From positions 1,612,001 through 1,676,000 of the forward strand of contig JAGTWJ010000008.1 of NCBI GenBank assembly GCA_020064725.1: a stretch of DNA of 64,000 nt. The letters are read 5' to 3'. The position numbers and the translations under genes are program-made. Shown here piece by piece: positions 23,003 through 35,955 of the stretch. How positions within the stretch are numbered: the stretch's first letter is position 1; every line of letters begins with the position of its first letter. The notes under the pieces were generated by a model, which did no database searches, had not been told where the DNA came from, and was given only the letters and a program-made list of their open reading frames with translations. Source of the stretch: Drechslerella dactyloides (taxonomy: Eukaryota; Ascomycota; Orbiliomycetes; Orbiliales; Orbiliaceae).

Positions 23003-24223
23003 CTACGCGATCAGCGGCGGCAAAAAGAACGGATAGCCACCGTTCTTCATCTTGAAGACGCTCATCAGGAAACTGAACATGACAAGCAGCACGAGGTTCC
23101 ACGCCATCACCGCGATCTTCTGGCTGCCTGCGCTTTCCATACGCGGCATCTTGAGGCATAGAGCGATAGACGAGAATGCCAGGACGGCATCTGTACACGA
23201 GTACACCAGTTAGCATATATAGTTCCCTATCATATCCGGATAATAGTAACGAGCTATTAAACTCGGTTCCAGGTCAGGAGGTGGAACATACAAACAACTG
23301 CGATGATCTGCGTTTCCAATCCGAACTGATTCGAGAAGCCGCCAGCAATATACGAGACCCCGCCATTGCGACCTGGCACGGTATACGGCACCTTGCGGAT
23401 ATGGTTGAACATGTGCCCGCTCGTGAACAGCAGGACCGCGACCAGCGACAGCGCCGCCCAAAGGTTCCGGCTGTACAGTGCCGGTGCAAGGTATGGGTAC
23501 GCGAGCTTGGACATTGTAGCGGTGCCGATGACGCCAACGATCATGGTGACGAGCTTGACGTAGTTGAACGGACGGTGGATTGTCACGGTTTGCTTTGTGC
23601 GCGAGGAGACCCAGTGGGCGACGGCTTCCGCGGCGTTAACGTCACTAGAGACGGCGATTCACATTAGCCGCAGTCACGGCGGATAGGTGGAGATTCAGAG
23701 AACTGACTTTGGATTGAAGTCGTATCGGATCGGGGCGTGTTCGGCTGCGGAGCCGACTGTCGTGGGGGGGAAGAGCATCATGATTGGTGCCGTGCTCATT
23801 TGCAGCTGCACATCCCGAGGCATTAGCACGCCAATTGCAAGATACAGCACTACGAGAGTTCGGTATTTATACCCTCTGGAACGTCTGCTTGCCGACACTG
23901 AAGTCGAGCACGGCGAAGAAGATGCCGTCCTGCTTCGGATGCTGCTTGTTCCAGCTGCTACCGAGCAGGTCGAACTCGGGCTGGAAGTCGCGACATAACG
24001 TACACCCGAACCGCTGGTCCATTGCAGTGAACAGCACGACGGCCGTGTAGTTTCGCGGGGCGCTCGTTAGTTCATTGTAGTTGTTGTCGTTGAGGAGGAT
24101 TTGGCCTTTGGGTCCCTTGCCAGAGTTGGAGAGCTCGACGAGCGTGTGGTACTTGTGCGGCTTCTGGGCGACGGACAGCGACAGCAGCGACGATAATGCC
24201 GCCAGGACGGAGAGGAGACGCAT
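23003..24223 (-). CDS. OST3: Oligosaccharyltransferase OST3/OST6 subunit
   Basis: Four exons (24223-23873, 23805-23708, 23644-23292, 23190-23003) give 329 residues. A subunit of the ER oligosaccharyltransferase; its lumenal thioredoxin-like domain helps N-glycosylate Cys-containing sites. Seen: signal peptide (LLSVLAALSSLLSLSVAQ), thioredoxin-like domain with redox motif C74-T-L-C77, then FNPNDVNAAEAVAHWVSSR, and four membrane helices at the C-terminus (LVTMIVGVIGTATM, LWAALSLVAVLLFTSG, IIAVVYAVLAFSSIAL, IAVMAWNLVLLVMFSFLMSV). Length matches the family. Donor of exon 2 is GTCAGT, less common but in phase. OST3 and OST6 cannot be told apart here. Shares a 504-bp upstream region with the divergent coiled-coil gene. 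Confidence 0.92.
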
Positions 24224-24727
24224 CGTGATGGGGCTGGCCAAGTCAATTGGCCGGACGGCGGTGGTGAATGCTGATGCTGACGGGGCGGGATCGGTGAGGG
24301 ACGTGTCGACTGATGTCGCCCCTTCCCACGCGGGCCGGGGTCTGCGGCGTAGATGCCACACAAGCATCAACTCTTGGCTCGGCGGGCTGCTGACTCAGCA
24401 GCAGCAGAAATGTGTTGATGCGTTGATGCGTTGATGTGTTGTGTGGGGTGGTATTTTTGTTTACGGTCGGCGGCCCGATCGGGCGAAATGTCAACAGTCC
24501 GCAGCCCGCCCTTGCAATTGACATCCCGGCTCGAGTTTACGCCGCGAGATCGCGACAGACCGCATCATCTCCCACTCCCTGCCCCTCGCCGGATTTGCTG
24601 GAATACCGTCTACGGCTGCTGCGGCTCATCGCTACCCTTCATCCGTCGCCCATTTTACCATCGCCTTGAATTTACGTTACCTCAAGATCCATCTTCACCA
24701 ACATCTCCCTCATTGTCCTATTTCGCG
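24224..24727. promoter_or_regulatory. Divergent promoter region, OST3/6 and coiled-coil gene
   Basis: About 0.5 kb between two start codons facing apart. Contains an imperfect repeat of gttgatgcgttgatgc near 24413-24437. No factor site is claimed. Confidence 0.5.
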
Positions 24728-27040
24728 ATGGCGACGGGCGCGGACAAGGGCGCAAACCGTAGTTGTGCCCAAAACAACATAAACATCAACAACGCCTCCC
24801 CGGAGCTACGCCGCTACGAGCTAGAACAGGTAAACAACTCCTTCGCGACCTGCGCTGAGCATCTCCAAACAAGAGACGGGACACCAACTAACCAGGCTGC
24901 ATCGACTCAGGAAGTGTCGGATCTGAGAGTATCGCACGCAGAACTCGAGTACTCCCTCGCCAGCACAAAGTGTCTGCTCGTCGAGCAGAAAGACGACAAC
25001 CGGCAGCTCGCCATCGAACACATCATCCTCGAAACGGATCTTGACGACCAGTCGCGGAAACTCGCCGTCGAAATGACAAGATCCGCCGAATCGAAAAAGG
25101 AGGAGACGCGGTTACGGCGGAGAGTCACGGAATTGGAGACCGATACCAAGTCGAAGGACACGAGCGCCTCTGCCCTCGAGCAACAGATCTCAGAAAAGGA
25201 TGCCAATATCGCGTCACTGGAAGAAAAGATCGAACAGCTGCAGAACAAGCTGAACGCAGCGACCGAGGAAGCAAAGGAGGCCAAAAATGAAGCCAAGGGG
25301 TTGAAGAAAGATCTGACATCCGCCCAGAAAGAGGCGACTACGGAAGGCAAGGCCAGCGACAACTTAAAAAAAGAAGTTGAAGACCTCAAACAGCGGCTGG
25401 AGGAGAAATCCTCAGAGGTCAAATCCTTGAAGAAGGACCTGACTGCTGCCAAAAAGGAGACAACCAGCGAAAACAAGGCCGGCGAATCGCTGAAGAAGGA
25501 ACTGCAGCGGCTCCAGGAGACTCTCGACGAGAAGACTTCTGAGCTTGAAGATCTCAAGGCTGAGAAAGACACGGTCTCGAAAGAACTACAATCAACGAAG
25601 TCCCAGCTAAATTCAAAGAAAAAGAAGGCAGACGATGAAAGCGCGTCGAAGATCTCCGAGCTTGAGCAGACCATCAAAGATCTGAAGGCAGAATTAAAAG
25701 AGGTCAACAAGGCCAACAAAGCCCTAACTGTACGTCGCCCCCCGCCGTAATGCTACAACAACAGCAGCTAACATCATTCGCAGGTCGAACTTGAATCTTC
25801 GAACAATGAGGCAGATGCCGTCACCGCATTGACAAAGGAGAAGCTCTCGCTCGCACGTCAACTCACCACCGTCCAAGCCGAGAACGATGCCCTCAAGGCA
25901 ACAACGGAGGACCACCGCCAAATCCTCACCGAGAAGCTGCAGCTCAGCCACCAAGTTGAACAGCTGCAAGTCGAACTCGAGAACGAGAAGAAGGCAGTGA
26001 AGCACGCGAGCAAGTCGAAATCAGATGTTGACAACGTCAAGAAGACGTACGAGAAGCAGCTCGCGGACCTCAAGGACCAGCTGAACAAGCAAACGAAACT
26101 TGCGGAGCGAGCCGCGAAGGATCTGGAAAAGGATAGAGATTCCTGGGATACCCAGCGGGCTGCCCTCGAGAAGAAGCTCGAGAACTGGAAGAGCAAGGCG
26201 AAAGCCAACGCTGCTGCCCCAGCCCCCAAAGGGAAAAAGCGAGGAGCGACGGCTTTTGACGATGATGCTGAATCTCCGCCTAAGAAAGCGAAGAAGTCCA
26301 CCGTCGCCAAATCGACCTTCTCCACAACCCCTTTTTTAGCCCGGCACATCAGCGTGGCGCCGTCTGAAGCTGAATCCACGCCCTCTAAGCCCAATGCCAG
26401 CGAGATCGAGACTACAGTAGCCGACTCGCCGGCTCCATTCTTACCCGGCCAGGTTACTGAAATGACAGAAACAGAGACTGAAGCCGACGATGTTTCCCTG
26501 CCAGCGCCAGCTATCAAAACCGAGACCATCCGAGATCTCATGCCTCCACCACCCAAACCAGCCCCCAAAGCCGCAAAAGCCAAGGCAGCCCCGGCGCAGA
26601 AAATTTTCCTCTCCACAACCGCTTTGAAGCACTCCAAGTCGCGCTCCTCCTCCCTCGCCCCGGAGACCTCCCTCCTCGGCGACGACGAGCTCGAATACAT
26701 GCCCAAGACCGGGAAAGCTGGCAAGAAGGGTAACATCAATAAGGAAAATGTCCTCCCAGATACCATCACCGAGGATCCCGAAGAAGGCGGAGGTCCCGCC
26801 ATCACCACCGCCAAGGAGCCAAAGCCCAAGAAGACAAGAATCAGAAAGCTGATCGGCAACACCCTCGGGAACACCCTGTTCGATGACGATGGCGAAGACG
26901 GGACATTCAACAAGTTCCGGGCCCCCAGCGTCACGGGCTTCAATAAAGACTTCAGTCCGCTGAAGGCCCGAGGGACAGCCTACGAGGGCGTCCGGAGCAA
27001 GCTGGTGATCAAGAAGGCTGCCAAGGGCGGCCTTGCGTAG
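24728..27040 (+). CDS. Long coiled-coil, probably nuclear protein of unknown family
   Basis: Three exons (24728-24829, 24896-25729, 25784-27040) give 730 residues. Intron 1 is 66 nt with an ACTAACCAG end and is a multiple of three, so without splicing the frame still reads through it. Residues about 40-460 are an almost unbroken coiled coil rich in Lys, Glu and Leu, with loosely repeated blocks (LKKDLTSAQKEATTE / LKKDLTAAKKETTSE). After it come a basic patch (KGKKRG; PPKKAKK), STFSTTPFLARH, Ser/Pro-rich stretches with possible CDK-type S/T-P sites, and a basic C-terminus with KLIGNTLGNTLFDDDGED and NKFRAPSVTGFNKDFSPLK. This build suits a spindle, kinetochore or chromosome-associated protein, but I could not assign a family. 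Confidence 0.75.
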
Positions 27041-27753
27041 ATGGAGAAATCCAAGTGACGGTGGAAAGAGTCTGTAGATATCATATCATGACTAAGAGAG
27101 ATCTGACGAGGGTACGACCGACTCCGCTTTTGACACACGGTGTTTTGGCGCTGTTTTCAGGTGCTCTTGCTAGCGTTCATGTTGTGGCGTGTCTGTACTT
27201 GTAGCAGGATTATTGCATCGAGGCGTTATCAGGGTGCATTGTATACTATGTGTACTTGTTGAGATTATCAATTCTTATTCTACGTTCGCACTGCTCCCAT
27301 CCTAACCAAACTGCTGACTAAATTCTCCTACGCGTTCATCTGTTAATGACGCAGGACTCGCCGGATAGAATTAATGAATTGCTGTGCAAATGCTCTTATT
27401 ACATGGCATGTAATGACGTAAGGGAAAAATCAATAAACCTCCAAATTTCAAGTCAGGAATATGAAGTTGAACGAATGAACGAAACCTAACGCCTTATGCT
27501 ATGCCGGGACGCCTCTCCCTCCGTGCATTCTGCATGGGACATACTGCCAATCGGCCGCGCATGCAAAGAGGAACATGTACCTGTACGTACATACATTAAA
27601 CTGACCGTTCAATCATAAATCGCATTATATAGCTAGATCAAACTTGTGTCCAAGAGACAAGTCTGGAAAGTTACCCCTAATAATTCCAAAGCAATAGCCT
27701 AATCGGAAGTATTCGGTCCGCTCAAGTATAGTAAAGGAAGGACGGGTACAGAT
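27041..27753. other. Intergenic between convergent genes
   Basis: Holds the 3' flanks of the coiled-coil gene and the rhodopsin-like gene. No coding or repeat signal seen. Confidence 0.6.
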
Positions 27754-29273
27754 CTATGCTGCCGTGCCCACCGATATTTCAACTTCAGCCTCCACCGGAC
27801 TGCTACTGGTCTTCAAGTCCTCGCTCGAGGTGGACACATCAATGTCCGTCCCGACCTCCCTCTGCGAAACGTTAATGTTGTCCACAGACGTCTGCTTGTC
27901 TGGCAAACACTCCCACGCCGCATTCTCCGAATGATGCGATCTCGGAAACCGTAGCATCTCGTGCGCGGCACCGCTCCCGCGGCGCCGGAGCTGCCACCAT
28001 CGATCATGCTCGGATGATAGATGGTTACCCGCGCTTTCCGCGCCGACTTGCGACGACGGCAGGATCGAGGCGATGTAGACTCTGAGCGCCGGCGCGCAGA
28101 CCACAATCATGCCACAGACCTGCTCGACGGTCGACCAGATGCTGGCGATGACGGCATTGACGGATAGGCCCAGGACGATGACGCGGACGATGGTGAATAT
28201 TATGGTGAGGCCGCCGAGGGCGAAGAGGATGCCTACTTCTATCTTCTTGCGCTTGGAGAGCTGCAAGTACTTGAGAAGCGGGAACGGTAGAGCCAGGACT
28301 GCAAATAAATTCCATGTCAGTAAACTTTATACCTTTTCACTCCGTAGATCGATAGCTACCAGCCGCTGGACAGAATATATGGCTTAGACTTACGCATGAA
28401 TTCCGTTAGAAGGTGCAGTGCAGCACTGACAAAGTATGGTTGAAACGCTGCATAGGAATAGCAAAGCAGAGACTTATCAACGCTCCTATACTCCATCACA
28501 GCAGTCAGCACACACAATTATATGATTATATAGATGTCTAAAATACCGAGCAAGTATAGGGAGAGTGTATACATACCAATTCCGCGAAACGGGCAGGCAC
28601 CAAAACGTATTCAGCAGAATCACGATGATAAACGATATGCCCAGTACAACAGATGTGATGTGCAAGGCAAGTCGCAAGTACGGCAGCGTATTCGGTATAA
28701 GCTTGTAGTAGAACAAGAGCAGCGAGAGCTTAATCGACCATAATGTAGCCAGATATACGAGGACGCTTGTGAATGATATCTATCCAGTGCAATCAATATT
28801 CAAATTGCAAGCTGTTAGCCCTCTATCCATCCATTTCTCTAACGAGATCAGATAAGGGAGTCACGTTGCGTAATACCCCGGGAATCGGATATCGATTAAT
28901 TAGTAAATATGTTACTAACTTGAAGAATCTTAGCCAGCGCCTGCTTATCGTCAAAAGAGTCCGGCAAATTTATAGTGTATGCAAGGACGTCTCCGTGGAA
29001 GAATCCCAGACAGTAGGTAATATGGTCTTCTGTGACGCCAATGGCGAATAGTAGCCAGGTGAATAGTACCATGACATCGCTGCCGGAGATATTTCGTGTG
29101 ATGAAGCAGCGGGCGTATAATCGCATGAGCACCAAAATGAGAGTGAATCCCACCATAGCCCACTCAAACCTGTAATTAATCGTTAGTAAACCGCTCGTTT
29201 TCGCTATGATGATTGAGTGAGTAATTTTCTTTGGAATTTTTACGTACCCGATCAGACCCGGTCCGTTCAGCAT
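27754..29273 (-). CDS. Fungal rhodopsin-domain / PTH11-like seven-helix membrane protein
   Basis: Five exons (29273-29248, 29169-28920, 28779-28577, 28485-28394, 28298-27754) give 371 residues. Seen: seven hydrophobic segments in the order typical of the fungal integral-membrane rhodopsin domain. They begin FEWAMVGFTLILVLMRLYAR, with GSDVMVLFTWLLFAIGV, YLATLWSIKLSLLLFYYKL, LPVSRNW before an extracellular loop with one Cys, FVSAALHLLTEFMLLALPF and IASIWSTVEQVCGMIVVCAPAL. A polar Ser/Glu-rich cytoplasmic tail follows. Exon 1 codes only nine residues, and it sets the start at 29273. Such proteins are plasma-membrane proteins, some PTH11-like receptors; no ligand can be read from the sequence. 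Donor of exon 2 is GTTAGT. Confidence 0.85.
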
Positions 29274-32200
29274 TTTTAATGTTTTCCCTGGTCTCGCAAG
29301 CCAAACCCACACAGTTCCAGTTTTCCCGTCAACGGTCAAGAACTTTCCAGATGAAATTACAAAGGTATATATAGATGGTAATGTAGATATCCCCCTCTTT
29401 CGCCTTTTTCGTGTTCGCACATGCACACGCACCGGCGCACCGTTATGGTTGATACGCCACTAGCTGCACATACGCCACTAGCTGCACATATGTCTATATC
29501 TACTATATATGCGGGATCACACCTGAGAGAAGCATCGGAGGCGATACAGCTAAAAATCGATCGGATTCTTTGAAGTAATTTATTGCTAAGAAAGAAAATC
29601 ACCAGGAAATTGGCAACAGAAGCCAAAAGAAGAAGACATGCACGACAGATATATAATACACAAATACAAGCGCGGCCCCGCTGACCGAGAAAGCTGGAGT
29701 CCGGGGAAGTTATCCGTGCGCTCTCCACGCAGCTCTGCATGCACACACTTACCCAATAAACCTGACGAAATGCAAGACTGAGAGGCGGCCAAGGCGTCAT
29801 GTATTCCGGGGACGAAAAGAAAAAGAAAATAACGTATACTATAATCGAGAGTGAAAGAGACCTCATGGCTGACAACCTAGCCCGTGACAGGTATGTTGCG
29901 GAAACACGAGTCTGGAAATCCCTCCACAATTTTATCTTTGGAGGCCTTCAGCTTGGACTTTTCGAAGAATTAACTGCATTCGAGGTCCGAGTGCTAAGCA
30001 GTTTGCCCCATTTAGCAACTGTCGCATGGCAAAAGTGGAGACGACCTTCGTTGCGTACCGACCCACAAATGCCGAGCTGCCTTCTTTCCGTCAGCCAGTT
30101 CCGATCAATACTCAAGAATGCTTGACATGCTGGGCGCACTTGCCCTTTCAGAATGAACCAGGTTTCATTCAGCATGGCTTTGCGGAGTAGGTTCTGAGTA
30201 GTAGACCAATTTACACACGCATACACTGTGAATGTTTCTACTGTACCTGAAATCGCTTCACTTTATCGATAGTTATCAGATTCAGCTGTCTCGGCTCCAA
30301 TATTCTAGTTGCATGATGAGGCCGCATCGGACCAGGATATTTTACGACACCAGCCGACAGGCGTTATCTAGCCGAGAGTCCAAGTTGGACAAGTGCTCGA
30401 ATATCTACCATGGTCAACTGTAGACAGAGTGCGTGAGTATCCTGGAAGTTCGTCTGGGGTAATTTCCCCGCACTTTCCAGCGCAATGGATGGGGCCAAGT
30501 CACCTCATCAGCGGCTCTGTCGTGGCATCGAAACTTGTTTGGTTGCACAAGCGTCAAGGCACGGATCAGTCAGAGCATAGGCCTCTCAGGAGACGCTTCC
30601 AGCCGCGAGCCTAGAATATCTCGGGGCGCTAGGCTGGCCGCTAGCTGGCCGGAAAGGACTGCCGGCGCCATTCACACTATTCACCCAAAGCCGCGAGATC
30701 ACTCCAACGTAAATAATTCAAAGGGGCCCGTGTCAAAGAACTTTATAAGTTTTGGATTTGAATTTGGATTGATTGGCCCCTGAGCGAGGCAATGGTATTT
30801 GGAAGGCTTCTGACTGTCACAATTTTCTCGATCTCTTTCGGGCTGAGGAAGACCGAAGTATCGCGCACCGAAAACTACCGAGCACAACAAACCGTGCCGA
30901 GGAGGAAGCCCGAGATGCTAGAAGCGGACAAGCGTCATGTAGGTAATTTTGACGAGAATGTGACAAAGGCAACCCTGGGTGCATGGTCGATGTTCTAGCA
31001 ATGACGCTGGGACATCGAGCACCCGAAGCGAGCGCAGCTAATCTGGTCAACTGAAAACTTAACTGCACGTCTAGTCTGCCTGCTCGACTCTTAACTTGCC
31101 AAATGATACCTTTGGCCTCCTGTAGAAATTTGTTTCGGACGAGAAGGCAACGTTCGGTTTTCCGGGGTCATCAAATCGCGACTAAAATATATTTCTGGGG
31201 AAGCATGCATAGTGGGGCGGTGGTCATTGCTCAGATGCAAGTTGATTCGTATCAGCCACTCATCTGAGGCCAAGCCTCGGTGTCGACTTGCATCGCTGCC
31301 AATTACTAAACACTGAGTAATTTATCTCAGGCCAAATATAGGCCTCTCACGCCCCTATCGAATAGTGGGGAGGTATCATCTGCATCTGCCTGGTACTTGG
31401 TGCAATATCACCCTTTGGAATCCACATCTACCTCTTCGCAAAATCATTTGCATTCGAATGAAAGATTTAGATTTCACGATTTTAAAACTTCATTGAATTA
31501 TATAAATCGTCGTACGCCTTCCGCTTCGAAAAATAGTTCTAGAATTCCAGAAATCTCCAAACCATCGATCCAAAAACACGATACAATTCTACGCTCTCAG
31601 ACTGAGCTGGCGTGTGTCCGGAACAACTTGGGACGACAAGGTATGAACGGATGTACCAAGCCTTCGCTTAATTGAGTGATCGCACAGAAAGAGACACCAG
31701 ACGCCCTGTTGTCGTTTCCAATTGGCCGAGTCCCCACACCCCCACACTTTCTGCATGATACGCATGCTGTTGAGTCCGTACGCTGGGGTCGGCGCGGCCT
31801 TAGCGGTCTCCATGCATCGACCCTTGAACTATAAATACCGGGGATAGCCGAGTGAAGTATAGTGACAAGCAATTTCTAAGGGAGTGTACTTGCACTCGTT
31901 GAGGTTCGCTGTACGTAACAAGAACAGCGTGGGTTATCAATTTCAGCGAAACGAGGTTCCAAGAGCCAGCGGTTGAGGGCCTTGAGGTTCGATGTTGTCG
32001 TGGATTAGTCAATCTGCCGATGGTTGAAAGCCGGCGCTCTGTCAGCTTCGTCTTTCACCATTGACTGAGAGACTAGCCTTTTTGTCGAGCGGAGCACCGT
32101 CCGCTTCGCGCAACGAGCCTGCCGAGTTCCGCGCCGGCGCCATATGTCGCCGCCGTCACTCAAACCCGAGTCAACGCCAAATTTACTAGTTACTCGTGCA

Positions 32201-33587
32201 CGAATATTATGATATTTTGAGTTCCAAAAACAATAAATTTGCAGAAGAAAGTTTTCATAATTTAGGCAATACCCATCTGATGCCATCAGAGAGGCTGGCA
32301 GGACGGGTATATTTCGCTATATAGATGTCGAAGTGACAGTACGAAGTTGTCATGTATCCGCGTTGACACTCAACTTTCGGTTCATGCATTCAAATCAGTC
32401 AAGATGTCCAATTGCTGACTTATCTCAGCAAGTCTCAGGCATGCACGGACTCGAGTGGTTACTTGATGTATAGTAATTACATCGTTCATCGATCCTCAGC
32501 TAGACGGCCGATGATTTCAGACTCAGTTTCTCCTCTAGAGACGGAACTCGCACCTGGTCGCCTATTGACCCCGGACCCGATATTTTGTTCGTCTGCAGCC
32601 TCGACACTTTATACCAACACCAATATCTAAGTGGCCATGGGAGAAACGTTCACGACGCACCAAGAGATTCGGTCATTGCGCACTATTGTAACGCTAGGTT
32701 TTGTCCCGTGACCCAAGCTGTCATGCTTAAAACGACTTGAAAAAAGAAAAAAAACAGTCGTCTACTGACAGTATAGGCTATTTCACGACGGCTCGCTCAA
32801 ACAAAATACAAGCTTCAACTTGGCAGCTCAGATTTGCATATATGCATACATCCCGTGTATCGGTCTTGTGCTGCAGCTGCCGCACGTCTGTAGTAGTTTG
32901 GAACGATTCAGCTGAATTCAGTTGGATGCATCGCTTCGCCGTCTCGTGGCAACATCGCTCAATGCAATATACGTCGACTCGATGCATCCCTCGTAAGTAT
33001 GGATCATGCAGGCAGGCATGGCACGTTTTCGATAGCTGGTGGGGCCATGGGGTTTTGACGTCCGTGCGGCACCTACACGTACGTAGACGGAGGTGTCGAC
33101 GCAGCAAATAGAACGATCGTTAACGAGTAGCTACGCGTATCAGAGTCATTTGCGTATGTAGCACCTGTTTCCGCATACCAAATCTATGCGCAGACTGCAT
33201 GATGCAGCCTGCCCCTCCAGCAGCTGAATATGTCAACGGAGAACGCAAATGCCCCTCCCATCCAGCACGTGCGCACCCTTCTTCGAATATAATAATCTAT
33301 TCAAATCTTTGGCAAGTGATGGGAAATTCCGTCTTCATCAGCAGACCAAAGCGGCAGCGAAATGTGAGATGCTGCATTGATAATTGTGATTCCTGTCCTT
33401 TCGTATTACTTGGGAAGCAGTTGGAATTCTGTGCAGTTCAACTTGCCGCGTGAATCATGAATCAATTTGGGAGGCGGGTCCGTGCGTTGGGCCGCGTTGG
33501 GTCGAACAAGTTTGGCAATAGAACATAAAACTCAAACTGTTCAACATCAAATCAACGTTTTCCTTCGGCCACTCGCCTCAGTGGTAC
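29274..33587. other. 4.3 kb region without a convincing gene
   Basis: Small ORFs on both strands (all under about 125 codons) lack in-phase splice links, domain motifs or coding-like composition. An 18-bp tandem duplication sits at 29452-29487. I see no inverted terminal repeats, reverse transcriptase or transposase remnants. The region separates the rhodopsin-like gene from the MRM2-like gene and could hold long leaders or non-coding RNA. Confidence 0.55.
29452..29487. repeat. 18-bp tandem duplication
   Basis: atacgccactagctgcac occurs twice in a row (29452-29469 and 29470-29487), about 180 nt upstream of the start codon of the rhodopsin-like gene. Confidence 0.9.
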
Positions 33588-35492
33588 ATGTCAACGATGA
33601 TATCACGCCGTTATCTCCGCCTGCTCACAGACCTCGCTTTTGACGATGCTCCTGTTCTCGGCCGATGCGCTCGGCATGCGCAGTCGAGGCTGTCGTTGTC
33701 ACCTTCATGTTTACTTCGCCAGCAGCGGCAGTTTGCTCGGGAAGCAAATCCACATACTCCAAGGTTCCTGACCTCGCGACAGTTCTCGACGACATTACCA
33801 TGCAGCGCGGCCAAGAAGAAACAAAAGCTATGGCTCATGCGACAGTCGCAAGATCACGAAGTCCTAGAAGCCAAGGTGATGCAATACAAGAGCCGGGCGG
33901 CGTTCAAATTACTGCAAGTACGTTTTCACTGCGATTATTCTGCCCAACGCATCTTCATGTTGGATTATGGAGCGATGCAATCCCAGTATGACAAGGCTTG
34001 TCCCTCAGCGATTCGGTACAGGGTCACGGCAACAATCTTACGAGATAACCAAGGCTAGCATCTGCCATCATGCAAGATCTGCTCATGATCCAATGTTTCG
34101 GCAATCGATGGTGGCCTTCGGGGGTGTGCACATGCTTTGACCAAGAAAAAAACAAAATTCTAATCACTTTGTATCTCTGTAAATTCAACGTTGCAGATAG
34201 ACGACGAATACAAGCTCCTCAAGCCCGGAATGACTGTTGTCGACCTTGTGAGTAGCCATTAAGCACAAACTCTGGCAATTCAGATAGCGTTGATTCTCCG
34301 TTAACGCCGCTCAGGGATACGCACCAGGCTCTTGGTCTCAAGTCGCTGTCGCTAAAACAGCGCCAGGCGGCCGAGTCATCGGCGTCGACCTACTCCCTGC
34401 TCCTCCACCAAAGGGTGCTTCCTCAATCCAAGGCAACTTCCTCGATCCAGGTGTCCAAGCCTCGATCCGGCGGTACCTTTCTGACCAGTCTCGCGGTCGC
34501 GCCCGCGTCACTCCAACCCTCATCCCCACCGCGACGGAAAAATCCACAGTAACGAAGCAAGCTGCGACCCCTCCCGTCCTCCAGCTCGACAACAGTGCAT
34601 CACAAGGCTACATTGCACAAGAGAGGCGTGATTCAAAGCACGACGAAGAGGAAGAGAAAGCAGATACAGCAGCCGATAAACCGACTCAGGCGGAGAAGGA
34701 GCGGAATACGGTCGACGTGGTCTTGTCAGATATGTGCGAGCCCTGGCCATTGACATATGGATTCCATCTGAGGACTGTAGTAACCCCTTTTCGACATCAA
34801 AGGCTCATGAACACCAGCGGGGTCCCCGTCACTGACCACGCGCGAAGCATGGTGCGTGCACATACTCTCTCACGCATATATTCGACGCTACTCCGGCATC
34901 ATTGCTTTCCGGGTTGAACGGGGATCTGTTGCTGACGGATAATTTGATCCATAACGGCTGGTTTAGGAACTCTGCTATTCAGCGTTCAAGTTTTGTATCG
35001 ACGTTCTGAGGCCAGGCGGTAGCTTTGTCTGCAAGTTTTACCAAGGCAGCGACGACGATGCCTTCTTCAAGAGACTAGAGATAGCCTTCACAACGGTAGG
35101 CAAAGTAAAGCCGGAAGCTTCCCGGGAAGTAAGTCCAAACCCTTATGACCCTATTGCTAGTCGAAACACGGCCCTAGAGCGACCAAGGCTGCTGTAATAC
35201 TACCGGATGGGACCAATCGGTAACCTCATCGATACCTTAGGCATCCAAGGAATGTTATTTCGTCGCTCAGGGGAAGAGATCAGGTATCACAAGGGCAGAC
35301 GTAGGATTAGAACCTCAAGAGGGGATGCCACGGAGAAAACGGACGCTAAACCCGGTTCAAAAGGCCCTGCTAGCAGAAAAATTAATGGAGGCAGCTCCGG
35401 CACCCAAGCGTCCGGGATACGGGTGGACATATGCAGCACCTAAGTCGGAAGATTCCGTGTTGACTGCGGACGACCCGGCGAAAAGTTCGTGA
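33588..35492 (+). CDS. MRM2: FtsJ/RrmJ-type 2'-O-ribose methyltransferase, MRM2-like
   Basis: Five exons (33588-33917, 34197-34247, 34315-34851, 34967-35128, 35241-35492) give 443 residues. MRM2 methylates a uridine ribose of mitochondrial large-subunit rRNA. An Arg-rich presequence with RFLTSRQFSTT precedes the domain. The K-D-K-E tetrad of RrmJ can be followed: K107 (SRAAFKL), D266 (VLSDM), K329 (CKFYQG) and E364 (SKECYFVA). The SAM loop is DLGYAPGSWSQ. A charged insert of about 70 residues between motif I and D266 lengthens the protein beyond the bacterial size. The stretch TYGFHLRTVVTPFRHQRLMNTSG-like segment differs from the usual TDGFWKRSLSNPY but is in frame. ATGs at 33588 and 33597 are both possible starts. 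Confidence 0.87.
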
Positions 35493-35955
35493 ATTAGGTC
35501 GGCCACACACCATTGGGCGATGCAGATGCTTTCGTTTTTCGTCTGGTAGCTAGCTGAGTTTAGTCGCTGCGAGGCATTTATAAACTTCGAACAGTTATCG
35601 GGTACAATATATTACACTTTATAATGCACATGAAGTCTTGTTTGGAATTTACGGCAAACGCTTATCGCTCCAGAATTCAATTAGGGTCGATAATGTATAT
35701 ATATAGGCAGACACCGTTCACGATGTCTACTTCTCACACTTCAAAGAGTACAGTCACACCAGCAGCTCGCTCCATATACAACTAGATCTAGCGTAAAATC
35801 CGCAGCTCGGTCCTTGCGTTGATCAACGACAACAATCCAGAACTTGACTCCTAATGCTCGCACCTAACCCCCCCAAATCACGTATGTTAGAAATGCTCAT
35901 AACTTGAGGCGGAAACGGGGACCTAAACAAAAGAGAGAATAAGAAAAGACAAAAC
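35493..35955. other. Intergenic between convergent MRM2-like and DUF4246 genes
   Basis: Short 3' flanks of both genes; AT-rich, nothing coding seen. Confidence 0.6.

Noticed and set aside
24907..26943. Long minus-strand ORFs (270 and 361 codons) rich in Ser and Phe
   Set aside because: They are antisense to the coiled-coil gene; the Ser/Phe/Leu bias is what Lys/Glu codons give on the reverse strand, and they have no splice-linked partners.
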